Positions 53,534-62,640 of a DNA stretch of 64,000 bases are shown in pieces; within the stretch, counting starts at the first letter, position 1, and every line of letters begins with the position of its first letter. The notes beneath the pieces were generated by a model. The model did no database searches, was not told where the DNA came from, and was given only the letters and a program-made list of their open reading frames with translations. Position numbers and translations under genes: made by a program. Origin of the DNA: Natronomicrosphaera sp040876735 (GTDB taxonomy: Bacteria > Planctomycetota > Phycisphaerae > Phycisphaerales > Phycisphaeraceae); contig JBBDPC010000114.1 in assembly GCA_040876735.1 (NCBI GenBank), positions 17,331 through 81,330 of the forward strand, in the 5' to 3' direction.

Positions 53534-53552
53534 CCTGTGACTTCGCTTCCAA

Positions 53553-53578
53553 GGCAGTGCGACTGAAGTCGCACTGCC
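53553..53578. repeat. Palindrome between mreC and mreD
   Basis: Perfect 12-bp arms GGCAGTGCGACT / AGTCGCACTGCC with 2-nt loop, followed by three direct TGACCAC-type repeats (53580-53600). It is a different sequence family from the mreB-mreC repeat. Confidence 0.85.
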
Positions 53579-53607
53579 ACTGACCACTGACCACTGACAC
53601 CCGCCCC

Positions 53608-54165
53608 ATGAACTGGCTTATCTTCGCCATCGCCGCCTACCTGTTGCTCGCCCTGGAATCGGGGCTGCGCACGCTGCTGGCTGTGGGGGACGGTGTGTCG
53701 CCGAGCTTTCTGCTGGTGCTGGCGGTGTTCATCGGGATGATGGCGCCGTCGAGTGTGGTGCCGTGGGCGTTTCTGGCGATCGGATTGCTGGTGGACCTTC
53801 AGCCGGGCCCGGTGCGGGACGTGACGCTGATCGGCCCGGCCGCCCTGGGCTACCTGGCGGGGGCGTACGTCGTGCTGCAACTGCGGACGCTGGTGTTCCG
53901 CGAGTCGGTGCTGGCGCTGGCGGTGCTGGTGCTGGCGGTGGGGATTTTCGTGCAACTGGTCTACGTCGCCCTGCTCACCGCGCGGGGGCTGCCGATGCTC
54001 ACCGCCGAGCCGGTCGTGGGCTGGAGCGCGGCGGACCAGTTGGTGCATCGCTTTCTGGAACTGCTTTACACGGCCGTGCTGGCGATCCCGCTGGGGCTGC
54101 TGCTGTTCAAGTCGGCGGGCATCTGGAGCTTCGTCCATCGGGCGCGCGGGGATCGGCATTTTTGA
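53608..54165 (+). CDS. mreD: Rod-shape protein MreD
   Basis: The product has 185 residues. Five to six membrane helices are apparent (MNWLIFAIAAYLLLALE, SFLLVLAVFIGMMA, WAFLAIGLLVDL, LGYLAGAYVVLQL, LALAVLVLAVGIFVQLVYVALL, LLYTAVLAIPLGLLLF). GLLVDL..PVRDVTLIGPAALGYL matches the MreD pattern. It completes the mreBCD set. The sequence is divergent from E. coli MreD as is usual for this family; order and topology carry the call. Confidence 0.85.
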   Translation: MNWLIFAIAAYLLLALESGLRTLLAVGDGVSPSFLLVLAVFIGMMAPSSVVPWAFLAIGLLVDLQPGPVRDVTLIGPAALGYLAGAYVVLQLRTLVFRESVLALAVLVLAVGIFVQLVYVALLTARGLPMLTAEPVVGWSAADQLVHRFLELLYTAVLAIPLGLLLFKSAGIWSFVHRARGDRHF

Positions 54166-54179
54166 GGGTTGGGTAGAAA

Positions 54180-54207
54180 AAGCCCACGGATTCAATCTGT
54201 GGGCTTC
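54180..54207. repeat. PAL-A palindromic repeat, copy 11
   Basis: The arms AGCCCACGGAT / ATCTGTGGGCT (one mismatch) have loop TCA. The copy lies just beyond the mreD stop, between convergent genes. Confidence 0.85.
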
Positions 54208-54229
54208 GCGGGGGGCTTTGAGTTGTCCG

Positions 54230-56110
54230 TCAGCTCAGCGGCGTGCTGAACCAGGTGGCGTGGTCGCCCTGACCGACCTTTTGCAGCAGGTGGAGCTTGA
54301 GTGTTGAGCCGAGGCGGGCGACGAGGGCGGTGGCGAGGTCGGCGCGGTGGGTGAACAGATGCAGTTGCGGGTCGGCGGCGGCGTCGAACCGGTATTGGCG
54401 CTGGGTGAGTTGCAACAGGTCGAGATGGTCGCGCACCCAGGTGCGGGCTTCGAGCAGTTCGAGGATGGCGCGGCGGAGTTGGGGCAGGTCGTCGTCGGCA
54501 GGGGTGGCGTCGTCGGCCGGGGCGTGACGGTGGAGCAGGTGCAGCCGGCCGTTCTGGTCGAGCAGTAGCTGCGTGTTGGGCTGGTGCGGGCAGCGGGCTT
54601 CGAGCGTGACGCCGCCGGCGAGGCTGTCGCGCGTGAGGAAGGCGGCAAGGTCCGGCGCGTCGTCGTCGGCGGGCTTGGCGCTGGTGGCAGGCTCAACGCA
54701 CGGCCGCGCATTTTCTACATCTTCACGCGCCCCGGCCGGCAGGCCGCGGTGCTCGGCCGCGCGACCCGTGCGCGTCTCCCGCTTGCTTTCGCGCTTGTCC
54801 GGCTCAGGCTCGCGCGGCGTGTCGACCACCGCTTCGTCGGCCGGCGACGGCTCCACCGCCTCGTCCACGTCCTCGGCCTCGTCCACCGATGCCGCCACGG
54901 ACTGCGGGCGCGTGGCGGGGATGGCCGTGGCCTCGGCCGGCTCCAGGCTCGCCAGCCAGCGACGCAGCGGGGGCCAGAGTTTGTCGACCGGCTCGAACCG
55001 GCCAAGCTGGCGGACGTTGACGGGCGCCATCTGACGTTGCGCGCCGACCAGTTCCAGCGGGGCATCGAGGAAGCTGCCCGCCGCGCTGCGCAGCCGGGCG
55101 ATGCCGCGGCGGGCGGTCTCGTCGTCGCAGCCCATCATCATCACGCCGATGCGGCGCGGCGTGGCGGCCGGGTCGGTTTCGATCATTCGTTTGACCATGC
55201 GGTAGGCGGCGACGGTGGCGGCGTCGTCCGCACCGCTGATCAGCGTCCACACGTCCAGGCAGCGCAGCCGGGCGAGCAGCGTCGGCTGGGCGTTCGCCTC
55301 CACATGCACAAGCACGCGGCGCACCGGGTTCGGCGCCAGGCGCACCAGCGTCTCCAGCCTGTCCACCAGGTCGCCCGCCTGCCCGCGCGGCGGCACGCGC
55401 CCCGGCGTCTGCGGGCGATCGGTCGGCTCGACCAGTTCCACGTCCACGCCCTGTTCGTCGAGGTGCAGCAGCAGCACCGGACCGTCCCCCTGCGCCAGCC
55501 GTTGGGCATATTGCGTCAGCCACGGCCCGTTGAGCCCCGGCAGGTTGCCCAGCAGCACGGCTTCCACGCTGGCGGTGGCCGGCTCGGTCAGCGGCGGCTG
55601 GCGGTCGATGGTTCGGCTCGCCCCGCCAGTGGCGTCCGAGGCTTCGTCCGTCTCGGCTTCTTCCGTGCGATGCAGGCGAAGGTGGGCGCTGGCGCTGCCG
55701 GCGGCGAGCGAACCGCCCGCCACAGCGTTCGGCGGCGCGTGCCAGGTGTGGGGGACGTCGCCCGGCGGGGTCGCATCGTCGGCCTCGTCGTCCGGTGGAT
55801 ACGGTCGGCGCGACGGGCCGGTTTTCGGTGGCAGGCGGATCGGCGCCGGGCCGTCGAGGTCGAAGCCGTTGAGCGGGTCGAGGTCGGTGGTCGAAGCGTT
55901 GCCGTCGGTCGGCGGATCGTGGCGGGGGGCGTCGTTGGCGTGATCGGCGTCAGCGGCGGTGGGGGTGGCGGGGGCGACGTCATCGCCTTCGTCGGCCGAC
56001 TGCGGGGCGTCGGTCGGCTCTGTGGCAGGGCGGGGCGCGCCGCCGGCCGGTCCCGTGAGGAACAGGTCAGCGAGTTCGTCCAGCGCTCGGCGTGTGCGAT
56101 GCTCCTCCAT
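54230..56110 (-). CDS. Degenerate MinD/ParA-like protein with disordered flanks
   Basis: The product has 626 residues; ATG 56110 gives MEEHRTRRALDELADLFL. The N-terminal half up to about residue 200 is disordered, acidic and proline-rich. Residues about 200-400 follow the MinD fold (VEAVLLGNLPGLNGPWLTQYAQRLAQGDGPVLLLHLDEQG, VWTLISGADDAATVAAYRMVKRM, IGVMMMGCDDETARRGIARLRSAAGSFL, LELVGAQRQMAPVNVRQLG). But the expected Walker A (GGxGKT) is replaced by LPGLNGPW, so nucleotide binding is probably lost. A disordered linker and a C-terminal helical/beta domain (about 540-626) follow. It lies just downstream of a ParA-like gene on the same strand, so it is likely its non-catalytic partner. Confidence 0.8.
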   Translation of the reverse strand: MEEHRTRRALDELADLFLTGPAGGAPRPATEPTDAPQSADEGDDVAPATPTAADADHANDAPRHDPPTDGNASTTDLDPLNGFDLDGPAPIRLPPKTGPSRRPYPPDDEADDATPPGDVPHTWHAPPNAVAGGSLAAGSASAHLRLHRTEEAETDEASDATGGASRTIDRQPPLTEPATASVEAVLLGNLPGLNGPWLTQYAQRLAQGDGPVLLLHLDEQGVDVELVEPTDRPQTPGRVPPRGQAGDLVDRLETLVRLAPNPVRRVLVHVEANAQPTLLARLRCLDVWTLISGADDAATVAAYRMVKRMIETDPAATPRRIGVMMMGCDDETARRGIARLRSAAGSFLDAPLELVGAQRQMAPVNVRQLGRFEPVDKLWPPLRRWLASLEPAEATAIPATRPQSVAASVDEAEDVDEAVEPSPADEAVVDTPREPEPDKRESKRETRTGRAAEHRGLPAGAREDVENARPCVEPATSAKPADDDAPDLAAFLTRDSLAGGVTLEARCPHQPNTQLLLDQNGRLHLLHRHAPADDATPADDDLPQLRRAILELLEARTWVRDHLDLLQLTQRQYRFDAAADPQLHLFTHRADLATALVARLGSTLKLHLLQKVGQGDHATWFSTPLS

Positions 56111-56404
56111 GTCCGTCGCCCGTGTCACGAACCCCGATTTCGGTCGATGCGCAGTGGCGGCGCAAGAATCGCGTGCCACCGCACGGTGATGCTCTGGGAA
56201 TCGCGGGCGATCGGTAACTCCCCTGCCGCCGATGCGATCCCCCCCATGTCGAAACGTGAATTGTCGGCCAGCCCAAGGCTCGCCTAAGCGTCGCACACGC
56301 GACCCGCCCTCCGGGCAAGGCCGGCATGCTTCGAGCCATGCCCTCTCAGGCACAGCCCCGTTCCATTCCGACGTCACGCCAGTCGCGGCGTCACGTCCAC
56401 ACAA

Positions 56405-57730
56405 TCAGTCGGCCGTGGCCCCCTGCTCGACCACGTTGTTCACCTGGCCATGCGGGTTCGGCTCCACGGCCTTGTTGTACGGGTCCGGCACCCACTGACC
56501 ATCGATCACCAGCTTGTAATGATAACGCCCCGGCGGCACGGGCACGCATGCCTGCCAGACGCCGAGCTTGTCATCGCGGTTCAGCGGCGTGGCGTCGGGG
56601 TTCCATCCGTTGAAATCGCCCGCCACCGCCACGCGATGTCCGCTCGACGCCGGCTGAATGAACAAAATCCCCTGCGACGTCGGCCGGGCGCCATAAAGCT
56701 GCGCCAGCTTCGTCTGCAAGCCGCCGTTCGAAGCGGATGCCTCGGCGTGAGTCTCGGGCTCGGCCACGGGCGCCGGTGGCTCCCGGCGGCGCCCCGGCTC
56801 GGCCAGCTTCTCCTGGCGCAGGTCCGGGTCGGCCGCCAGCCGTTGGGCCAGGCTTGCCGTGCGGGCGCTCAGGGCCCGGGCACGCTCGACCAGTTCCGCC
56901 GCCCGGCTCAAGGCCGGGTTGTGCTGCGCGGGGGCCTCGCCGTTTGCCTCGGCCGCCGCTCGCGGCACGGGGTGATCCATCAGCCAGCCCGCCAGCCGTT
57001 CAAAGTCCTGCATCCCCCGGCTGGCGGCGTCATATTCCGTGATCGGCTGGCCGAAGCTCGCCGCCTCTTTGAGCTTGCTGTTGAAGTTGATCACCACCGG
57101 CAGCAGCTTGTCATCGAAATGCCGCTTCAGTTCCGAGAGAATCTCGCGCGCCAGCTTCGTCCGCACGTCGTACATCGTCGCCAGCACCATGAAACGCACG
57201 TCATGCCCGGCCCGGCGGGCGAGCATCTCGATCGTCTGCGCCTGCTTCAGCGAGCCCTGCATCGCGTAGTAGCCGGTCTCGACGGGGATGAACACCTCGC
57301 TGGCGGCGCGGAGCGCGTTGAACGTCAGCAGGCCGATGCTCGGCGGGCAGTCGATGATGCAGAAGTCGTACTTGTCCTGCACGGTCGAGAGCACCTGCGC
57401 CAGCCGGCGGTCCTTGTCGGCCGCGGTGGCGAGCAGTTGCTCGGCCCCGGCAAGGGTGATCGTGGCCGGGGCGAGGTCGAAGTGGCGGGCGATCTGCCAA
57501 GTGATGTCGGCGAAGGCGATCGAGCCATCCATCCCCACGCGCAGCACGTCGGCGATCGAGCGATCGATCTGGGCCTCGGGCACGGCCAAGCCCATCGCGC
57601 AGTGGCCCTGCGGGTCCATGTCCACCAGGAGCGTGCGATGCCCCTTGGCGGCGAGGGTGGCCGCGAGGTTGATGGAGACCGTGGTCTTGCCACAGCCGCC
57701 CTTCTGATTAATGATCGCGATGGTTCGCAC
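56405..57730 (-). CDS. ParA ATPase fused to a C-terminal CBM48/AMPK-type domain
   Basis: The product has 441 residues from a GTG at 57730 (MRTIAIINQKGGCGKTT, the standard ParA start); an ATG at 57886 would add 52 non-conserved residues. The deviant Walker A KGGCGKTT, LLVDMDPQGHCAMGL and CIIDCPPSIGLLTFNALRAA mark ParA/Soj. After the ATPase (about 1-245) a linker with helical segments leads to a C-terminal domain (about 365-441, HRVAVAGDFNGWNPDATPL..VPPGRYHYKLVIDGQWVPDPYN), which is the isoamylase-N/AMPK-beta glycogen-binding fold. Such a fusion is unusual. No ParB gene is nearby. The gene probably acts with the downstream degenerate MinD-like protein. Confidence 0.9.
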   Translation of the reverse strand: MRTIAIINQKGGCGKTTVSINLAATLAAKGHRTLLVDMDPQGHCAMGLAVPEAQIDRSIADVLRVGMDGSIAFADITWQIARHFDLAPATITLAGAEQLLATAADKDRRLAQVLSTVQDKYDFCIIDCPPSIGLLTFNALRAASEVFIPVETGYYAMQGSLKQAQTIEMLARRAGHDVRFMVLATMYDVRTKLAREILSELKRHFDDKLLPVVINFNSKLKEAASFGQPITEYDAASRGMQDFERLAGWLMDHPVPRAAAEANGEAPAQHNPALSRAAELVERARALSARTASLAQRLAADPDLRQEKLAEPGRRREPPAPVAEPETHAEASASNGGLQTKLAQLYGARPTSQGILFIQPASSGHRVAVAGDFNGWNPDATPLNRDDKLGVWQACVPVPPGRYHYKLVIDGQWVPDPYNKAVEPNPHGQVNNVVEQGATAD

Positions 57731-58090
57731 CTGCGTGCAGCCCTTTCGTCCTTGAAAGCGACTGATATCGGTCGGTCCTGCTGTCGACGCACCCAGTTGT
57801 ACCCGGATCGGGGCGAGTCCGTTCGTCCGGGTTGGCCGCCATGGGTCGACGGCCGCAAGAATGGAGGCCAAGTGGCCATGATTCATGCCGCGCGGGCCCG
57901 GCCGATCATGCCGCGCCCGCTCTCGTTAATCGTTATCGGGGCGAAACGGGGTGGATCTTGAATTCCAGTACTGATAAGCCCGATTTTCTCGCGCCCCAAG
58001 GGTGAGGCGTTTCTCGTTTTCAGGCCAGCGATCCGAGGCACCGCGTGAGACAATGGGTCTTCGGCGGGAAAACGAGACACCAGAAACGCA
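57731..58090. other. 360-base intergenic region, no gene seen
   Basis: If the ParA gene starts at GTG 57730, this space holds no supported gene. TCTCGTTTT near 58010 and AAAACGAGA near 58070 can pair as a 9-bp stem with a long loop. Part of the region (57731-57886) is open as an in-frame N-terminal extension of ParA. Confidence 0.5.
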
Positions 58091-58918
58091 TCAAAATTCC
58101 CGGTCCTGCAATGGGTCGCGCATCGCCAGTGGGCGGTCGAACACTTCGCGCAGGAGAATCGCCTCACGCAGTGACCGTGTGGTGAACGGGATTGAGCCGC
58201 CGCTTCGCTTGGCTTTGATGGTGTACGCCGAAGGACGTTGCACCGCGGCGGGTCGTACGGCCGGGCCACCCACACCCACCGACTGCTGCGCCCGTTGACG
58301 CGCCTCTTGCTCCGCACGACGCTGACGCTGCTCCGCCTGTTGATGGGCCCGCTGCCGTTCCAACTCACGCTGCTGAGCCCGGCGTTGCTGCTCGGCATGG
58401 GCGCGGCGCTCCGCTTCCTGGCGCTTGCGCGCCTCGGCCTGCCGACGCTGGAGGTCGCGCTGACGCGCCCGCTCCATCTCCGTCATCCCGCTCGGATCCC
58501 GTGTGGTCGACGAAGGCCCGGTGCGTGCCGGCGACGGCGCGGGCGCGGGCGTTGGTTTCGCGGGCGAAGGCGCAGCCCGGCCGCCACCGCCCATCCGCGC
58601 CGCGCGCTCTTCGTACTGCGCTTTGGCTCGCGCCCGGGCGATCCGCTCGGCCATCGACAGGTTCACCGGCTCGCCCGCGCCCGGCCGGTCGACCGGCCCC
58701 GCCTTCACCTCGCCCCGCTGACGCGCCAGATCACGCAGCTCCTCACGCCGACGCGCCGCCAACTCGTCCAGGCTCGGCTTCGACGCCGCCTTCCCCCCGC
58801 CCGCGATCCGCTCACGCTCCTGCCGCTCTTCCGCCTGCTTGCGCAACAGGTTCGCCACCCATGAGCCGACCAGGATGATCGCCGCGATCCCGTAAATGAT
58901 GATGTCCTGCGTCTGCAT
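58091..58918 (-). CDS. Membrane-anchored coiled-coil protein with a conserved C-terminal motif
   Basis: The product has 275 residues. The N-terminus MQTQDIIIYGIAAIILVGSWVANLLR is one membrane helix. The middle is a highly charged helix rich in Arg, Glu and Gln (about 130-225, RARQRDLQRRQAEARKRQEAERR). The last 40 residues are the ordered segment SIPFTTRSLREAILLREVFDRPLAMRDP, a motif I have seen at the C-terminus of planctomycete proteins. It could be a short linear interaction motif. Function is unknown; context gives no clear pathway. Confidence 0.8.
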   Translation of the reverse strand: MQTQDIIIYGIAAIILVGSWVANLLRKQAEERQERERIAGGGKAASKPSLDELAARRREELRDLARQRGEVKAGPVDRPGAGEPVNLSMAERIARARAKAQYEERAARMGGGGRAAPSPAKPTPAPAPSPARTGPSSTTRDPSGMTEMERARQRDLQRRQAEARKRQEAERRAHAEQQRRAQQRELERQRAHQQAEQRQRRAEQEARQRAQQSVGVGGPAVRPAAVQRPSAYTIKAKRSGGSIPFTTRSLREAILLREVFDRPLAMRDPLQDREF

Positions 58919-58978
58919 CTGATTTCCCTTATCCCACCCCCGTCAAACCCACACCTCCCAACCCACACCCCCCACAGT

Positions 58979-59827
58979 CTACCCCACCCCGCCCACACGA
59001 AACACCGGCCGCCCCCCGCGCTCCGCACTACCCGCCGCCACCGCTTCCAGATCCAACCCGTACACCGGCTCCAGCACCGCCGGCCGAAGCACCGCCTCCC
59101 ACCCCCCCGACGCCACCAGACACCCCCCATCCATCAGCCACACCTCGTCCGCGTACCGTGCCGCCAGGTTCAGGTCGTGCAGCACCACCAGCACCGCCAG
59201 CCCCCGCGCCGCCTGCTCACGCATCAGCCGCATCATGCCGTGCAGATGCCGCAGGTCCAGGTGGCTGCCCGGCTCATCGAGCAGCATCGCCCGCCCCTCG
59301 TCCGCCGACTGCGCAAACGCCCGCGCGATCAACACCCGCTGCTGCTGCCCGCCCGACAGTTCGGCGAACACCCGGTCCGCCACGTCCCCCAGGTCGCAGG
59401 CCGCCAGCGCCGCGTCGATCGCCACGCCTCGATCCTCCCCCCGCCCAGCGGAAGCGAACCGGCCCATCGCCACCACCTCCCGCACACTGAAGGCGAACTG
59501 CACGCCCCCGCGCTGCGGCACGTAGCTCAGCCACCGTGCCCGCTGCCGCGCCGGCAAGGCCGTCACCGCCTGGCCGTTGACGCTGACCTCGCCGGCCCAG
59601 GGCTCAAGCTGGCCGAGCATCAGCTTCACCAGCGTGCTCTTGCCCGCCGCGTTGGGTCCGAGCAGGCAGGTCAGCCGGCCGGGCATCAGCGCGGCCGAGA
59701 CATCCTCGACCACCACCGGTCCGTTCGGCCGATAACCGAACCGCGCGGCGCGCACCGTCACCGCCGGCGTGTCGGGGTCGAAACGCGGCAAGGGCGGCGG
59801 GTTCAGCACGGTGCGTTTTTCTGTCAT
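58979..59827 (-). CDS. ABC transporter ATP-binding protein (FecE/HmuV-like)
   Basis: The product has 282 residues; ATG 59827 gives MTEKRTVLNPPPLPRFDPD. Walker A GPNAAGKST, Q-loop VPQRG, signature LSGGQQQRV, Walker B AMLLDEPGSHLD and the switch HDLNLAARYADEVWLMDGG are all intact. Length and the GxP..QFAFSVREVVAMGR insert resemble ATPases of iron-siderophore, heme and cobalamin importers. No permease or binding-protein gene is adjacent, so the transporter must be completed by genes elsewhere or the assignment is loose. It is preceded by a 237-base gap and divergent from the coiled-coil gene. Confidence 0.88.
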   Translation of the reverse strand: MTEKRTVLNPPPLPRFDPDTPAVTVRAARFGYRPNGPVVVEDVSAALMPGRLTCLLGPNAAGKSTLVKLMLGQLEPWAGEVSVNGQAVTALPARQRARWLSYVPQRGGVQFAFSVREVVAMGRFASAGRGEDRGVAIDAALAACDLGDVADRVFAELSGGQQQRVLIARAFAQSADEGRAMLLDEPGSHLDLRHLHGMMRLMREQAARGLAVLVVLHDLNLAARYADEVWLMDGGCLVASGGWEAVLRPAVLEPVYGLDLEAVAAGSAERGGRPVFRVGGVG

Positions 59828-60064
59828 GGAAGCCTGCCATTCTCGGACGCCCGATCGGCGGGCCGACCGACTGTAACGATCGCACGAGTCAGGGGCGATT
59901 TTAGCGTCGCAACGCTCACGTCGGTCGGGCAGGCAACCGATGAACACAAGGCAAGGGCGGCGGAAGCGCCCGACCCCGCAGCGCGCCGGCATGCCACGGG
60001 CCAAGCCGGCTCGCCGCTGCGCTCCGCACGCCCATCCATCGACCGCAAGAGGGGACGCCATTCC

Positions 60065-62548
60065 ATGAGTACCGACAAGTCATCGCCGCCGTCATCCAAC
60101 TCACCCGCCAACCCGCCCGAACCCTCCACCGACACCGGGCAGGTGATGGACATGCTCGGCGAACTCGAGCAGCGCTTCGCCCAGCTTAAAAGCTGGCAAC
60201 AGGAAAGTGACACGCATTTCGAGCAGCTTCGCGACCAGGCCAAGCGCGTCCAGGCTCAGCGCGAGGAAGCCGAGCAGCGCGCCCGCGAACTCGACGACCG
60301 CCAGAAGCAGCTCGACGCCCGTCGCGACCAGCTCAAGCAGCAGGCCGGGCAACTCGACCAGCGCGACCAGCAGCTCAACCAGCGCCAGGCCAAGCTCGAC
60401 GCCGCCCGCCAGGACCTGGATAAAGAACGCCAGCAGCTCGCCGCCGACCGCCAGGCGATGGAGCAGCGCGACGGTGAACTGGGCAAACGTGACGCATCGC
60501 TCAAGCAGCGAGCCAACGAACTGAACCAGCGTGAGCAGGCGCTGGCCAAGCAGCAGCACGCGTTGACCCAGGAGCGCGAAGCGCTCAAGGCCCAGCAGCA
60601 GAAGCTGGCCGAGCGCGGCCAGTCGCTCGACCGCCGCGTCGAAGAGCTGAACCAGCGCGACGAGCAGCTCAAGCAGCGCTCGGGCAAGCTGGACGAGCGC
60701 GACCAGTCGTTGGCGCAGCAGCGCGACGAGCTGGCCGGTCAGCGCGAGGCGCTGGCGAAAGAGCAGGCGGAGCTGGAGGAAAACCGGGCCGTCCTGGAGC
60801 AGTTGCAGAACGAGCTGGCCGAACGCGAGCAGGCATTGACCGCCGAACGGAGCGAGCTGGATCAGCAGCGCGAGGCGGTCGAGGCCCAGCAACGCGAGCT
60901 GGCGCAGCAGCGCGAAGCGCAGGACGCGAAGCAGCAGGAACTGACCGACCGCGAGGAGCGGATCGAGACGTCATGGAACGAGCTGCGTGAGAAGCAGGGC
61001 GAGATCGAGGAGCAGCTTGCCCACCTTGAGCGGCAGCGAGCCGAGCTGGACGAGTCGCGCGAAGCGCAGGCCGAGCGCCGGCGTCGACTGGACGAAGAGC
61101 AGCAGACGTTCACCGAGCAGCGCGCCGCCTTTGAGCAGGCGCGCGATGCGCTGGAGCAGGCCCAGGCCGAGTTCGCCGGCACGCGCGAGCAGGCCGAGGC
61201 CGAGCTGGCCGAGGCGAACCGCCTCAAGGAAGAGTTGGCCGAGCAGCGCAAGACGGTGGAGAAGCAGCGGTTCGACGTGCGTTTGCGGGCCGAGGCATTG
61301 CAGCAGCAGGAAGCGCAGCTCGAGCGCGTTCGGCAGGAGCTGTCCGAGCAGGCGGCCTTGCTGCCCGGCAGCGGTGACGAGGAGCACGAAGGCGTCAAGC
61401 AGTTCCGCCAGACGCGCCAGCAGCTTGAGGAGCAGTTGGCGGACGTGGAGCGGACGGCCGCGCAGTTGGAGCAGCAGTCCCAGTCACTCGAAGCGCAGCG
61501 CCAGGAGCTGGACGAGCGTGACGCGGCGCTGACCCAACGGGAGGCCGAGCTTGAGCAGGGCCAGCGGAAGGTGGCCGGCGAACGCGAGCAGGTGCAGCAG
61601 CAGCGCGGCGAAATGCAGCGCGAGTCGAAGGAACTGATCGCCGAGCGAGAGAAGATCCGCCAGCGCACCGCCTGGCTGAAGCAGGCGGACGAAGCGATCC
61701 GCCGGCGACGGAAGAAGATCCGCCAGTACATCTCCGCACTTCGCAAGCGGACGGAGAAGCTGGAGAAGTCGAAGACGCAGGTGGAAGCCAGCGGCGCCCA
61801 GTACGCGGGCATCGACAAGGAGCGGCAGATGCTCGCCGAGGTTCGCCGGTTCCTGGAGACCAGCGAGCAGCAGATGATGCAGCGCTGGGCGACGCAGCGG
61901 GCGGGGCAGTTGGTGTCGATGGGCGTGATCGCGCTGCTGCTGATTGCCCTGTGCAGTTACCTGGTCGGTGGCCGGCTGACGAGCCCGGTGTGGCAGGCGA
62001 CGATGCACTTTGACGTGGTCGTGCCCGAGGGCGACGGTGCGCCGGGGCGGGCCCAGTGGCTGGCGGAGCAGCGTGAGCTGCTGCTGAGCGAGCCGGTGCT
62101 GGGCGAAGCGATGAACCAGATGCAGCGGCAGGCCGGCGGGCCGAGCTTCGCCGATGCGGGCGCGTTGCGGTCGGCGTTGAGCGCGGGGTTGACGGTGGCC
62201 GGCGAGCCGGGCGACTTGCAGTTGAGCTATGCCGGCGTGGAGCGGGACGCGTTGGTGCCGGTGCTGGAGAGCCTCGGCCGGGCGTACATGGGGTATCACC
62301 GCTCGCAGGATCGCGCGGCCGAGCGTTCGCAGGACACGGTGACGCTGACGCAGTCGGCCACACGGGCCGGCACGCCGGTGCAGGACGGGCGGACGCGGAT
62401 GCGGCTGATCGTCTTCGGCCTGCTGATGGGTACGGCCGGGCTGGGTTACGTCGCGCTGCAACGGCTGCTGCTGCGGCAGACGCCGGTGTTCGACACCACG
62501 TCACCGGCCCTGGCGGAGTTGGATGACGCCTCGTCATCAGGCGCGTGA
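60065..62548 (+). CDS. Very long coiled-coil protein with a Wzz-like membrane domain
   Basis: The product has 827 residues; ATG 60065 gives MSTDKSSPPSSN. After a disordered start, residues about 45-590 form an almost unbroken coiled coil dominated by Gln, Glu, Arg and Leu (repeating RDQLKQQ, RDQQLNQRQAKL and ELDERDAALTQRE patterns). A membrane helix follows (about 615-637, VSMGVIALLLIALCSYL), then a periplasmic domain starting TSPVWQATMHFDVVVPEGD and a second membrane helix (about 780-800, LIVFGLLMGTAGLGYVALQ). Two membrane helices around a periplasmic domain with this VWQATMHFDV-type start resemble Wzz/chain-length-determinant proteins, but topology is reversed with a cytoplasmic coil first. 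It may tie polysaccharide export to a cytoplasmic partner. Confidence 0.82.
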   Translation: MSTDKSSPPSSNSPANPPEPSTDTGQVMDMLGELEQRFAQLKSWQQESDTHFEQLRDQAKRVQAQREEAEQRARELDDRQKQLDARRDQLKQQAGQLDQRDQQLNQRQAKLDAARQDLDKERQQLAADRQAMEQRDGELGKRDASLKQRANELNQREQALAKQQHALTQEREALKAQQQKLAERGQSLDRRVEELNQRDEQLKQRSGKLDERDQSLAQQRDELAGQREALAKEQAELEENRAVLEQLQNELAEREQALTAERSELDQQREAVEAQQRELAQQREAQDAKQQELTDREERIETSWNELREKQGEIEEQLAHLERQRAELDESREAQAERRRRLDEEQQTFTEQRAAFEQARDALEQAQAEFAGTREQAEAELAEANRLKEELAEQRKTVEKQRFDVRLRAEALQQQEAQLERVRQELSEQAALLPGSGDEEHEGVKQFRQTRQQLEEQLADVERTAAQLEQQSQSLEAQRQELDERDAALTQREAELEQGQRKVAGEREQVQQQRGEMQRESKELIAEREKIRQRTAWLKQADEAIRRRRKKIRQYISALRKRTEKLEKSKTQVEASGAQYAGIDKERQMLAEVRRFLETSEQQMMQRWATQRAGQLVSMGVIALLLIALCSYLVGGRLTSPVWQATMHFDVVVPEGDGAPGRAQWLAEQRELLLSEPVLGEAMNQMQRQAGGPSFADAGALRSALSAGLTVAGEPGDLQLSYAGVERDALVPVLESLGRAYMGYHRSQDRAAERSQDTVTLTQSATRAGTPVQDGRTRMRLIVFGLLMGTAGLGYVALQRLLLRQTPVFDTTSPALAELDDASSSGA

Positions 62549-62640
62549 ACAAGGGCGGCGCGTTGACGGCCGGCCGGCGACGGGCCATCATCCACGCATT
62601 GCCATTGCCCGATTCACGCCAGCCACCAGGAGATCACGCC

